From NCBI RefSeq assembly GCF_029714405.1, contig NZ_CP121650.1:7755001-7819000 (forward strand): a DNA stretch of 64,000 nt, written 5' to 3'. Position 1 is the first letter of the stretch; each line of letters opens with the position of its first letter. The DNA is from Bradyrhizobium sp. CB82. Its GTDB lineage: Bacteria > Pseudomonadota > Alphaproteobacteria > Rhizobiales > Xanthobacteraceae. Position numbers and translations under genes: made by a program. Shown here piece by piece: positions 1 through 9,978 of the stretch. The notes below the pieces were generated by a model. It had not been told where the DNA came from. It did no database searches and was given only the letters and a program-made list of their open reading frames with translations.

Positions 1-1093
1 CCCACCCCCGGAGCATCGGATTGATCAAGTTTATCACTCGTTCAACCGGTTGCGACCGGTGTCGGCGGAACACCTCTTTGAGCGCCCGCACCAGTGCCGT
101 CCGCTTTTGAGCTAGCTTGGGCGTGTAATGCGGCCGCATCGCTCCGCTTAGTCCGCGGAAGTAGCGGAACTCAAAGCCCAGGAACCCAAAGCACTCACCG
201 CGCTCAAGGTCCACTGTGCGGCTCTTTTCATCATTGATTTCCACCTGCAGCTTGGCGAACTCCTCCCGGAGTCGTTTGGTCACGGCTCCAATCAGCCAGT
301 CATGACGCTTGTAGGCGTCGATCAAGACCACCAGGTCGTCAGCGAATCGCGCGTATTCGACGTAGGTGTACTTGCCGTTGCGGGTGACTTCCCGCGCTCG
401 CTCCAGCATCCTGTCCACCTCATTGAGGTAGAGATTACTGAGTAAAGGCGAGATCACACCGCCCTGCGGAACGCCCTTCTTGCCTGAGGCTTTCAGCATC
501 ATCTTTAGGAGATGCAGTATATGCGCGTCATCAACCCGCCGCGCCACTTTCTCCAACAGCCGGTCATGCCGGACATGGTCAAAGTAGGCCCGCAGGTCAA
601 TGTCGAGAATCCGCGTCTTCCGTTGGACTATCGCTTCAGCCACACGCTTGATGGCGCCATGTGCTGTCCGTTTGGGCCGATATCCATACGACCCCGGTTG
701 AAAGTCAGCCTCGAACACAGGCTCGAGGATGAGCTTGAGCGCCCCTTGCACCACTCTGTCGCGGATCGCCGGAATCGAGAGGACACGGACTTTGCCCCCG
801 TCCTTCGGTATCTCCTGCCTCCGCGCGGGAAGTGGCTGGTAGGTGCGCCCGATCAGTTCGTCCCGTAACTGCTCAAGCAGAGCTTCCACGCCTTGCGTCT
901 CAATGGCCTCGAAGGTGACGCCGTCTATTCCCGGTGCTCCATCGTTCTCTTTGGCCATCTCATACGCAGCGCGCAGGGTCTCCATCTTGCAGACGTGGAC
1001 GTATAGTCCCCAGAACCGCCAGGACAGTTCAGCCTTTGCCTTGACGTATATTCTCCGCCTCAGGTCCTGCAAATCAATGGACGCCTTTGTCAT
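1..1093 (-). CDS. Group II intron reverse transcriptase/maturase (intron B), 3' end outside window
   Basis: The reverse strand is open for 364 codons from the ATG at 1093 to the left edge. It encodes an LtrA-type protein: an N-terminal RT-0 region, PLPARR and IPKDGGKVRVL, the palm motif VPQGGVISPLLSN, the catalytic YARFADDLVV (a YxDD variant, FADD) and a thumb/X region ending near NPMLRGW at the edge. The protein splices and reverse-transcribes its own intron. Unlike most intron ORFs in this window it shows no frameshift. It belongs to an intron whose 5' end lies inside the domain V of another intron. The C-terminus and the intron's own domain V lie beyond position 1. Confidence 0.85.
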   Translation of the reverse strand, partial: MTKASIDLQDLRRRIYVKAKAELSWRFWGLYVHVCKMETLRAAYEMAKENDGAPGIDGVTFEAIETQGVEALLEQLRDELIGRTYQPLPARRQEIPKDGGKVRVLSIPAIRDRVVQGALKLILEPVFEADFQPGSYGYRPKRTAHGAIKRVAEAIVQRKTRILDIDLRAYFDHVRHDRLLEKVARRVDDAHILHLLKMMLKASGKKGVPQGGVISPLLSNLYLNEVDRMLERAREVTRNGKYTYVEYARFADDLVVLIDAYKRHDWLIGAVTKRLREEFAKLQVEINDEKSRTVDLERGECFGFLGFEFRYFRGLSGAMRPHYTPKLAQKRTALVRALKEVFRRHRSQPVERVINLINPMLRGW

Positions 1094-1603
1094 CTCGTCC
1101 TTGCCTTCCCTATGTTGGAGACATTGCAAATGGCAGGGTTCCTTGGCTCCACGGATATTACTCCGCTTCATTGCTACTCCGGACCCGGCCGCCACCCTCT
1201 CGTCTTCGGCCGACTTCCCGGTTTCGCCGGTTATACGGCCTACCTTGCTCCGACGATTTCGCGTCGGGACGAGGAGGGCTTCTCCAGTTGCTCAGCATGT
1301 CCTTGTCACCGTGCTGTCGCTTCCACCCCGCCGAGGTGAACATCCGTATCGGTCAGTGTTCAGTTGCTCATGCTGCCCTCGCCCTCCGGTTGAAGGCTCG
1401 GCCCCCGGGGATACTCACTTTCGAGGCCACAACGCGTTCACTTTTATTACGGCCCGATGACTCGTAGCCTCCCCTGGGGAGACTTTGTCGATAGGCTTCA
1501 GAGTTTCAGTTTCCATCACTTCTGCTATCCAAACTACGGGGCTCTGACTTCTACCCCGGCAGGTTTGTCTCCTGCTGAACATGCCAGCCTTCGCTGGACA
1601 CAC
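1..1603 (-). mobile_element. Group II intron B, inserted in domain V of intron A'
   Basis: Reading leftward, domain V of the left intron A' begins GAGCCGTATGCG and should close as TACGGTTC. Instead, after CGGTT the sequence turns into GTGTGTCC, which fits the GUGYG 5' end of a group II intron, at 1603. The 510 bases between 1603 and the RT start would be intron domains I-IV. An alternative 5' end is the GTGCG about 12 bases upstream. The 3' end is outside the window. Confidence 0.7.
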
Positions 1604-3808
1604 AACCGGACGCGCACCTTTCAGCGCATACGGCTCTCTGTTCAAGCTTGGCCCATGGCCATAGCAACATCATGGTAGTGCGAGGTGACAGTGCTGGGGG
1701 CTTCTTTTCGGAAGATGTCGGGATTTTCCTCCGGATTGCGCCATCGGAACTGCGCTTTCGAACTTGAGACACGCCGGTAAAGTGCTTTTCCGTGTGGCCC
1801 ACCGCGTTCATTTCGACCAAACGCCGCAGAATGGCCGCGAGCCGGAGGTGGTGACGATCGGCGAATTGCTGCCGAACAAGTACCGGCGGGGCAACGAGTG
1901 AACACGCCCTCCCGCATCGTCACGCCCGAGCGCCGCAGCGACGATGTCGGCGATACCGCGCAGGCAAGCGCAACTTCGCAGCGCTCTTCGACCTAAAGCG
2001 CCGCGCCGTTTCGATCGAGGTGGCGCCGCCGCCGGAGGTGACGAGGTAGATCGCGCCGCGGAACTGCTCGAAACACGAGCCAGGTTTTCGCCTTGCCCGG
2101 CTCCGGGGGTCGGTACCATTTCCGCATCAAAGGTTTGATGCGAGATCGGTATTTGTGCCCCAGCCAATGCGCCATTTTCCAGAATACGATGTCGATGCGC
2201 CGGAACATGTGCGCGGTGAAGGCGGTGAACTTGTAGAGCGCTGCCCATCCCGCCAGTTGACGGTTCAGGCCGGCGATCATGTCGACCGTCCTGATTGCCG
2301 GAAACGGTTTCAGTGAGCCTGCGAACAAACCCCTTCGCCTTTTCCTTGGGTATCGTTGTGACGACGGACATGCGCCCGTGCGACCCTCGCTTGCGAATGA
2401 TCCTGTGCCCCAGAAAGACGAAGCCGTCATTGACGTCGGTGATATGGGTTTTCTCCATATTCAGCATCAATTTAAGGTTGCCTTCCAGAAAGGCGCGGCA
2501 TTCCTCGGCCCAGCTTGATGCCGAAGTTCCATGCCCAGCGGTCCTTGCGGGCCTTGTCGCTCAGGTATTTCGCCTCCAGCCACGCATCGAACTCATCGAG
2601 CATGATGTTGGACAAGAGCGGTGCAGCACGCCACCTTGCGGAACACCCTCGCTGGAGGCTGTAAACAGGTCACGGTCGATGTGACCTGCCTTCAGGAACC
2701 GCCAGCGAAGATCAACAAACCGCCCATCCTGCACTCGTCGCCGCACACATCTGATAAGTAGCCGGTGATGGACCGTGTCGAAGTAGCTTGCCAGATCACC
2801 TTCGATGATCCAGCGGCCCCTCGTCATGTCGGCTCCATCCTGGAGCTGTATCTTCAGGGTGCGGACGGCATGGTGCACGCTTCGTTCAGGCCGGAAGCCA
2901 TAGGATAGGCGATGGAAGTCGCTTTCCCAGATTGGCTCCATGGCCATGAGCATGGCTCGTTGGACGATGCGATCCGTCAGAGTCGGAATACCCAGTGGGC
3001 GTAGCTTGCCGTTGGTTTTCGGGGCGATAACTCTCGTCCAGCAGGATTTTCCGCGGGTCATCCAGATGCTGATCCAATCTGACCTGCAGTCGTTGCTTAT
3101 CTATTCCGTCGATGCCCGGTGTTCGTGCGCCACTCGACGCCAGAACAATCCGAACGGCCTCGGCAAGCCACCTCATTCGGTCAGGTAGTTTGCAGTCCAA
3201 GCAGTTTGAACTGTTCCCCTTCGCTTTCCCTGCCGCGGACTACTACGGGCGGACTACTACGGAAACTCCGCCAGCATGGTGGACATCAGGGTCAACTCCC
3301 TTGCGACGCAAAGCATCCTGGGCATTTCATCATGCCCTCCCTCGTTCATATGCTGGACGTCATCGTATTGGTGAGGCTGCCGGTCGCAGACTTTTCCCTT
3401 GCTTTCCGCAAGTCGATGCCGATCCCATGCTCTGGCTGCGTTCTCCCCATGACCCCTCGCGAGCGTCCTTACATCTGGGCCCGCGTTCGGATGCCGGCCG
3501 TCCTATCTGTCCGGGAACATCATCAGCATTCCAGCTGTTAAGTCGTGTAGACGGAGGCGACATTTCAGCCCTCAGATGCGGGTGAACCGGTTCGTGTTCC
3601 TCAACCTTCCAATACTTCAGCCGCGGGGACCATCTCGGCTTAACGGCTTCGCCTCAATCCCCTTTACCTGCGGGCTACGTCACCCTGCCAGTTGACGACA
3701 GGTCACCGCCGCTTGGGCTCATGTCCCCGCACAGCAGAGGAAAAGTCATTGTTTTCTCCTTTCTCTTTTGCATTCCAGTCATACGCGCTTCCCAAATGTG
3801 GTGCGCAC
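1604..3808 (-). mobile_element. Group II intron A' (decayed inverted copy of intron A)
   Basis: The 5' boundary is exact: the IS3 orfB exon ends GACATCACCTACA at 3809 and the intron begins GTGCGCACC at 3808, the same site used by intron A at 9305. The body matches 9305-11532 in inverted orientation, with many substitutions, deletions in the RT gene and about 250 bases of foreign sequence near 1830-2080. Domain V lies near 1603-1645 and is interrupted by intron B, so the element is dead or at best trans-dependent. Confidence 0.85.
1660..3188 (-). pseudogene. Group II intron RT pseudogene (intron A')
   Basis: This is homologous to the 505-residue RT of intron A but broken in at least five places. 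About 35 N-terminal codons are deleted before WLAEA. A stretch around QPVKRIYI is lost. A base is missing before the PLLSN motif. Roughly 50 codons including the catalytic YADD are deleted (the reading joins AAGCTGGGCC to GAGGAATGCC). A 250-base insertion near 1830-2080 splits the C-terminal part. The inserted piece reads GELLPNKYRRGNE on the plus strand and was not identified. The gene cannot encode an active RT. Confidence 0.85.
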
Positions 3809-4171
3809 TGTAGGTGATGTCAATCGCCTAGACCTGGTCGGGCGTGTGATCTCGATCCCGCGCAGCAGATACGGATAGATCTTGTGTCCAGGCTCTGGCT
3901 TGGTGGTACGCGGCCGGCGGTAGAGCGCCTTTATGCCCATCCGCCGCATCAGCGTTCTAACATGCCGGCGGCCGATCTTGCATCCCTCAGCAACCAACAG
4001 GCCTCGCAACATTCGCGAACCGGCGAAAGGAAACTCCAGATGCAGCCGGTCGAGCCGTCGCATGATCGCGAGGTCTGCGGGCGACACCGGGCGTGGTCGA
4101 TAATAGACACCGCCACGGCTGATCTTCAAAACTTCCGCCTGTTTCGGCAGGTCGTGCTCACGGTCGATCAT
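3809..4171 (-). pseudogene. IS3-family orfB, 5' exon (left copy)
   Basis: This is the N-terminal 120 residues of an IS3-family DDE transposase (MIDREHDLPKQAEVLKISRG, HTH_21 region, [11 protein letters not shown]). It stops where group II intron A' is inserted. Compared with the right copy it lacks two residues after DLP and has a frameshift just before VWAMDIT. The second exon would lie left of the window, beyond introns A' and B. Confidence 0.85.
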
Positions 4172-4225
4172 CGCTTTGCGCTCAGCAGGCCGGCCTTGCT
4201 GAGCGCTCCTTCTACAAAACTAGTC

Positions 4226-5822
4226 TCGGCACTGCGCACCCCCTGTGGGATAGAAAGGGGTGGCTGCTAGACTGCGGGCGGAAGGGAGCGGCCGTTATGA
4301 TTTTGGTGGCATGTCACCCCGTTAAAAAACATGGTCCATGGGTTGTTGCGCACTTGAGAGTGGTGACGCCATCCGGCGATCCGGTTTAGGAATCTGAGCA
4401 ATAGCGCAGCCCAGCCCTTCCGCTGTCGTCAGCAGGAGGATTGGAGATGAACCGGAAAAGATCGAAACCCAAGATCGACCGCATGATGCCGATGATCCAT
4501 CCGAACGCGGCGGCCATCGACGTTGGGGCGACCATGCACATGGCTGCCGTAAGGGCAGATCGCACGCTTGAGCCCGTGCGCAGCTTAGGAACCTTCACGA
4601 CCGATCTACATCGCCTGGTGAATTGGTTCAGGGAATGCAGCGTCGAGACGGTCGTTATGGAATCGACCAGCGTCTACTGGATTTCAATTTTCGAAATCCT
4701 CGACGCCCGTGGCTTTGCCGTGTTCCTCGTCAATGCGCGCGATGCCAAACACGTGCCCGGACGCAAGACCGACGTCAGAGATGCACAGTGGCTACAGCGG
4801 CTTCATTCCTACGGTCTGCTTCGTGCCAGCTTTCGGCCCAAAGGCCAGATCGCCGAGCTGCGAGCGTACGTACGTGAGCGCGAGCGTCCGCTAGAGTATG
4901 CGGCTTCACATATCCAGCATATGCAAAAGGCGCTGACGGAGACGAATCTTCAGCTCCACCACGTCGTTGCCGACATCACCGGGGCGACTGGTCTGCGGAT
5001 CATCCGCGCGATCCTCGCCGGCGAGCATGCCCCCAAAGCGCTGGCGCACTTGCGCGATTACCGATGCCACGCCAGTGCTGAGACGATCGAGAAGGCGCTC
5101 ACCGGCAGCTACCGCTCCGAGCACCTGTTTGCGCTGGAGCAGGCACTCGCCCTCTACGACGCTTACCGCGAGAAGGTGTCTGCCTGCGACGCCCGGATCG
5201 AAACCGTATTGAAGGAGCTCAGCATCTGTCGCGGTCGCAGATGGGATTCGTTGCTGCCCCAAGCCGGGCGAGATCCGATCAAGCGAACGGACTGGCCTTC
5301 GATGTCCGCGCGGCACTCTTCACGTTGCTCGGAAAGGACATCACCCAGATCGACGGCCTCGGCCCCTATCTCTCGCTGAAGCTGATCGCTGATGTGGGGA
5401 GGACCTCTCCGCGTGGGCAAGTGCAAAACACTTCACCTCACGGCTAGGCTTGGCGCCGAGCAATAAGATCTCCGGCAGGAAGGTGCTCTCGTCACGAACA
5501 CGCCGTTTCGGGAGCCGGGCCGCAGCGCTCCTGCGCCTAGCCGCCGTAACTGTTGGACGGACCGACACCGCACTGGGCGCGTTCTACCGGCGGCTCTCCG
5601 CACGCATCGGCAAGGCCAAGGCGGTGACCGCCACAGCGCGCAAGATTGCCGTGCTGTTCTATAACGCTGTGCGTCACGGAATGGAGTACGTCGATCCCGG
5701 CGCATCGTTCTATGAGACCCGCTATCGCACGCAGGTGATTGATAATCTGCATCGACGCGCCAAGGTGTTCGGCTTTGTTCTCAAGCCCATGGAGCCGACA
5801 GCCAGCGCAGCCGTTTCTTAAG
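4226..5822 (+). mobile_element. IS110-family element between IS3 orfA and orfB (left copy)
   Basis: The element is bounded by IS3 sequence on both sides: the orfA tail (GAGAACAATTC) at 5823 and the orfB leader encoding LEGALSKAGLLSAKR at 4170-4220. It carries the transposase pseudogene 4447-5821 and about 220 bases of 5' non-coding DNA, which in IS110 elements specifies the bridge RNA. It sits at the same position of the IS3 element as the right-hand copy. Confidence 0.8.
4447..5821 (+). pseudogene. IS110-family transposase, frameshifted
   Basis: The N-terminal DEDD (RuvC-like) domain is clear: AAIDVGATMH, VMESTSVYW, PGRKTDVRDAQWLQ. After about 260 codons the frame shifts near 5235-5280 and again near 5445. 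The C-terminal serine-containing domain continues in other frames to FGFVLKPMEP. Start chosen at 4447, behind AGGAGGATTGGAG. The intact relative is at 7271-8656, so this copy is inactive. Confidence 0.85.
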
Positions 5823-6085
5823 GAATTGTTCTCCGGCGTCAGCTCGCCGATCTTGGCATGCAGCATTTTTACGTCCACCGCGGGCTCGCTCGTTCTGTTG
5901 CCACCGTCAGGACCAAATAACTCGGCCGCCGCTTCCTGAAGCTGTGACTTCCACTGCGTGATCTGGTTCCGGTGCACGTCGAAATGCTCAGCCAGCTGGG
6001 CCAGCGTCATCTCATCCTTGATCGCGGCTAACGCCACCTTCGCCTTGAATGCCAGTGCGTGGTGCCGACGGGTTCGTCTGCTCAT
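5823..6085 (-). pseudogene. IS3-family orfA (left copy), interrupted by IS110
   Basis: HTH_8-type orfA product beginning MSRRTRRHHALAFKAKVALA behind AGGAGAGACG. It is read through the helix-turn-helix (LAEHFDVHRNQITQWKSQLQ) to GELTPENNS, where the IS110 insertion truncates the leucine-zipper end. It is about 88 residues and nearly identical to the right copy at 7008. Confidence 0.85.
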
Positions 6086-6172
6086 CGTCTCTCCTGATTC
6101 GCGGGACAATCTTGCCCGCCGTCAGGCAGAAACTCCACTTATCGCCCTGTCTAGAATTCCGGAGCCAGCTCT

Positions 6173-6540
6173 GACCTCGGCTTTTGCAACCTTACGAAAG
6201 GATTGTCGCTATTCAGCTCACCATCTCATTATCTTCCAATTCATTCAGATCAACGAGTGCTTTGCTTCCAGCTTTGTTCGCATCTTTGCAGCAAACACGG
6301 GTCGAGCGAGTTACTGAAGCAGTCTATGTACGCCGCTGCAGTCAGTTATCGGTCGACTTAAAGATCGCGAGTCACGCCGCTTCCAGCGAGAACAGCCGGT
6401 ATCGAAGCGCGAGACCTGCGGTTCCTCGCCCTCCCTCCCTCCTTGTCTTCGACGAGATTGCCTACCTCCCGATCCCGATACGCGGCTGATCCCCGAACCA
6501 TAGTCGCCGTCACATAGGGAAATTTGAAAGCCCATTCTCA
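6173..6540. other. Spacer with istB remnant
   Basis: Sequence between the two IS3 copies. At about 6440-6490 the plus strand reads LLVFDEIAYLPI, matching the Walker B segment of IS21 helper IstB, then stops. The rest shows no recognisable gene. Confidence 0.45.
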
Positions 6541-6920
6541 CGGAAAGTTCGCTCCGTTGACAGCATGCATGCCAAAGGCCGCCCGTTCGTCACCCATGTG
6601 AAGGCGCTGCCTGCCAACCCCTATGATGGCCATACACTCGAGACTGTGATCCCGGAGATGGAGGCGCCGATCGGCAACATCATCGAACGCATGTTGCTCG
6701 ACAAAGGCTACCGCGGTCACAATGACCCGCCCGAGTATAAGTTCACGGTGTTCATCTCAGGGCAGAAGCGGCGAGTGACGCCCAAGATCAAGCGCGAGAT
6801 GCGCCGTCGCCCGGCATCGAGCCGGTCATCGGCCATCTCAAATCCGAACATCGGATGAGCCGGAACTATCTCTGGCACCGCCAGGGCGATGCTGTTCTCG
6901 CCGCCGCCGGCTACAACTTC
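6541..6920 (+). pseudogene. IS5-family transposase, C-terminal part, interrupted by IS3
   Basis: Reads GRPFVTHVKALPANPYDGHTL, LLDKGYRGHN, VFISGQKRRVTPKIKRE, typical of the C-terminal half of rhizobial IS5-family transposases. A frame slip near 6805 moves the EPVIGHLKSEH motif to another frame. At 6920, after the codons for AAGYNF, an IS3-family element begins. The reading resumes at 12082 with RGLIRWLELLL. The N-terminal half is missing. Confidence 0.8.
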
Positions 6921-7007
6921 AGAGCTGGCTCCGGAAATCTGGACAGGGCGATAAGTGGAGTTTCTGCCTGACGGCGGGCAAGATTGTCCCGCGAATCAGG
7001 AGAGACG

Positions 7008-7271
7008 ATGAGCAGACGAGCCCGCCGGCAGCACGCACCGGCATTCAAGGCCAAGGTGGCGTTAGCGGCGATCAAGGGCGAGATGACGCTGGCCCAGCTG
7101 GCTGAGCATTTCGACGTGCACCCGAACCAGATCACGCAGTGGAAGTCCCAGCTTCAGGAAGCGGCGGCCGAGGTATTTGGTCCTGGCGGTGGCAACAGAA
7201 CGAGCGAGCCCGCGGTGGACGTGAAAACGCTGCACGCCAAGATCGGGGAGCTGACGCTGGAGAACGATTCC
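7008..7271 (+). pseudogene. IS3-family orfA (right copy), interrupted by IS110
   Basis: Starts at the ATG behind AGGAGAGACG and encodes a helix-turn-helix (LAEHFDVHPNQITQWKSQLQ) followed by the coiled segment IGELTLENDS. The IS110 element enters here. The missing tail (FLEGALSKAGLLSAKR) is on the far side at about 8888-8936, overlapping the orfB start as in intact IS3 elements, where -1 frameshifting fuses orfA and orfB. Confidence 0.85.
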
Positions 7272-8888
7272 TAAGAAACGGCAGCAGCGCCAGCTTCGGG
7301 CTCCAAGGGCTGGAGAACAAACCCGAATGCCTTGGCACGCCGATGCAGATTGTTGACGACCCGCGTGCGGTAGCGTGTCTCATAGGATGAGGCTCCCGGA
7401 TCGACATACTCCGTTCCGTGCCGAACAGCGTTGTAGAACAGCACAGCGATCTTGCGCGCTGTAGCGGTCACTGCCTTAGCTTTCCCGACGCGGGACGAGA
7501 GTCGCCTGTAAAAGGCGCCGAGCGCCGTATCGGTGCGTCCGACGGTGACGGCAGCGAGGCGCAGAAGAGCCGCGGCTCGACCGCCGGATCGGCGCGTTCG
7601 TGACGAGAGTAATTTCCCGCCGGAGACCTTATTGCTCGGAGCCAACCCCAGCCAGGAGGTAAAATGTTTTTCACTTGGCCATGAGGTGAGGTCATCGCCG
7701 CATTCAGCGATCAGCTTCAGCGAGACGTAAGGACCGAGGCCGTCGATCGTAGTGATGTCCCTTCCGAGCAGCGCGAACAGCGCCGCGCGGACGTCAAAAG
7801 CCAGAGCGTTCGCCTGATCGGTTCTGTTCTGACGCCGCGAGGCCGACGGAACTGTCCCATGACCACGCCCGCGATGGATGCTCAGTTCCTTCAACACGGC
7901 TTCGATCCGTTCGTCGCAGGCAGATGTCTTCTCGTGGTAAGCGTCGTAAAGGGCGAGTGCTTGCTCGAGTGCAAACAGATGCTCGGTGCGATAGTTCCCG
8001 GTGAGGGCCTTCGCGATCGTCTCGGCACTGGAGCGGCAACTGTAATGGCGTAAGCCCGCCAGCGCCTCGGGGTCGCGCTCGCCAGCAAGGATCGCGCGTA
8101 TGATGCGCAGGCCGGTCGCGCCGGTGATGTCGGCGACGACGTGGTGGAGTTGAAGATTCATCTCGGTCAGTGCCTTCTGCATGTGCTGGATGTGTGAGGC
8201 AGCGTGCTCCAGCAGGCGCTCGCGTTGACGCACGTAGGCTCGCAGCTCGGCAATCTGCCCTTTGGGCCGAAAGCTGGCCCGCAGCAACCCAAACGAATGG
8301 AGCCGCTGCAGCCACTGCACATCGCTGACATCGGTCTTGCGCCCGGGCACGTGCTTGGCATCGCGCGCGTTGACAAGGAATACCGTAAACCCGCGGGCAT
8401 CGAGAAGTTCGAAAATCGGAATCCAGTAGACGCTGGTCGATTCCATGACGACCGTCTCGACGCCGCATTCCGTAAACCAGTCTACCAGCCGATGGAGATC
8501 GACCGTGAAGGTGCCAAAGCTGCGTTCTGGCTCAGGTGCGGCATCTGCCCCTACGGCTGCCATATGCATGGTTGCGCCAACGTCGATGGCAGCCGCGTTC
8601 GGGTGCACGGTGGGCATCGTACGGTCCGCCCTGGACTTCGATCTTTTGTAGTTCATCTCCGATCCTCCTGCTGACATAGCGGAAGGGCTGAGCTGCGCAA
8701 ATTATTCAGATTCCTAAACGGGATCGCCGAGACGGCGTCACCACTGTCAAGTTCGCAACAGCCCATGGACCAGGTTTTTTAACGGGGTGCAATTGCCTCC
8801 AAAATCATAACGGCCGCTCCCTTCCGGGCGCAGTCTAGCGTCAACCCGTTTCTACCCCTACACGGGGCGCGCGGCGCCGTGACTAGTT
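7270..8888 (-). mobile_element. IS110-family element, right copy
   Basis: Inserted in the orfA/orfB overlap of the IS3 element: the left side breaks after GAGAACGATT and the right side resumes at TTTTTTAGAAGG. It holds one intact transposase and about 230 bases of 5' leader. Unlike DDE elements, IS110 elements have no long terminal inverted repeats, and none are seen. Confidence 0.8.
7271..8656 (-). CDS. IS110-family transposase (DEDD), intact
   Basis: 461 residues; start chosen at the ATG preceded by AGGAGGATCGGAG. N-terminal DEDD_Tnp_IS110 domain with AAIDVGATMH, VMESTSVYW and PGRKTDVSDVQW, giving the acidic residues that bind metal. The C-terminal Tnp_20 domain holds IDGLGPYVSLKLIAECG and the region with the conserved serine, ending FGFVLQPLEPEAGAAAVS. 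The full length lacks the frameshifts of its twin at 4447. It may be the active source for the copies at 4226 and 22768. IS110 recombinases use a bridge RNA encoded in the element's non-coding end; that RNA was not folded here. Confidence 0.9.
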   Translation of the reverse strand: MNYKRSKSRADRTMPTVHPNAAAIDVGATMHMAAVGADAAPEPERSFGTFTVDLHRLVDWFTECGVETVVMESTSVYWIPIFELLDARGFTVFLVNARDAKHVPGRKTDVSDVQWLQRLHSFGLLRASFRPKGQIAELRAYVRQRERLLEHAASHIQHMQKALTEMNLQLHHVVADITGATGLRIIRAILAGERDPEALAGLRHYSCRSSAETIAKALTGNYRTEHLFALEQALALYDAYHEKTSACDERIEAVLKELSIHRGRGHGTVPSASRRQNRTDQANALAFDVRAALFALLGRDITTIDGLGPYVSLKLIAECGDDLTSWPSEKHFTSWLGLAPSNKVSGGKLLSSRTRRSGGRAAALLRLAAVTVGRTDTALGAFYRRLSSRVGKAKAVTATARKIAVLFYNAVRHGTEYVDPGASSYETRYRTRVVNNLHRRAKAFGFVLQPLEPEAGAAAVS

Positions 8889-8934
8889 TTTTAGAAGGCG
8901 CGCTCAGCAAAGCCGGCCTGCTGAGCGCAAAGCG

Positions 8935-9304
8935 ATGATCGACCGTGAGCACGACCTGCCGATCACGAAACAGGCGGAAGTTTTGAAGATCAGCCGTGGC
9001 AGTGTCTATTATCTACCACGTCCGGTGTCGCCCGCCGACCTCGCGATCATGCGACGGCTCGACCGGCTGCACCTGGAGTTTCCTTTCGCCGGTTCGCGAA
9101 TGTTGCGAGACCTGCTGGCTGCCGAGGGGTGCAAGATCGGCCGCCGGCATGTCAAAACGCTGATGCGGCGGATGGGGATAGAGGCGCTCTACCGCCGGCC
9201 GCGCACCACCAAGCCCGAACCCGGGCACAAGATCCATCCGTATCTGCTGCGCGGCATGGAGATCACACGCCCAAACCAGGTCTGGGCGATGGACATCACC
9301 TACA
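8935..9304 (+). pseudogene. IS3-family orfB, exon 1 (split by group II intron)
   Basis: N-terminal half of the transposase: the HTH region (TKQAEVLKISRGSVYY), GSRMLRDLLAAEG, then the start of the rve core at [11 protein letters not shown], carrying the first catalytic Asp. The intron enters inside the Tyr/Ile codons (exon ends ATCACCTACA). Joining 9304 to 11568 restores MDITYIPMARGFVYLAVVLD without a gap, so accurate RNA splicing would regenerate a transposase. Confidence 0.9.
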
Positions 9305-9978
9305 GTGCGCCTCGCCCCACAGTTGGGGAAGCGTATGACTGGAATGCAAAAGAGAAAGGAGGACTGAGAAAAAAAAATATGACTTGTTCCCTGCTGTGAG
9401 GGGACATGAGCCCAAGCGGCGGTGACCTGTCGTCAACTGGCAGGGTGACGTAGCCCGCAGGTAAAGGGGATTGAGGCGAAGCCGTTAAGCCGAGATGGTC
9501 CCCGAGGCTGAAGTATTGGAAGGTTGAGGAACACGAACCGGTTTACCCGCATCTAAGGGCTGAAATGTCGCCTCCGTCTACACGGCTTAACAGGTGGAAT
9601 GCTGATGATGTCGCCGGACAGTTATGACGGCGTGCATCCGAACGCGAGCCCAGATGTAAGACGCTCGCGAGGGGTCATGGGGAGAACGCAGCCAGACCAT
9701 GGCATCGGCATCGACTTGCGGAAAGCAAGGGAAAAGACTGCGACCGGCAGCCTCACCAATACGATGACGTCCAGCATATGAACGAGGGAAGGCATGATGG
9801 AATGCCCACGATGCTTTGCGTCGCAAGGGAGTTGACCCTGATGTCCATCATGCTGGCGGAGTTCTCGTAGTAGTCCGCGGCAGGGAAAACCTGCCACATG
9901 GCGAAGGGGAACAGTTCAAACTGCTTGGAGTGCAAACTACCTGACCGAATGAGGTGAAGACCTTTGATAATCAGTGAA

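Larger units (their letters stand above)
1..6172 (-). mobile_element. IS3-family element, left copy (with IS110, intron A' and intron B inside)
   Basis: The right-hand terminal repeat (AGAGCTGGCTCCGGAAT read leftward from 6172) matches the one at 6921. Gene order read leftward is orfA (6085-5823), IS110, orfB exon 1 (4171-3809), intron A', intron B. The element is an inverted, diverged copy of 6921-12081. Its other end lies outside the window. Confidence 0.8.

Noticed and set aside
1094..1603. Several plus-strand frames of 60-200 codons in the intron B leader
   Set aside because: They lie in structured group II intron RNA domains and match nothing.
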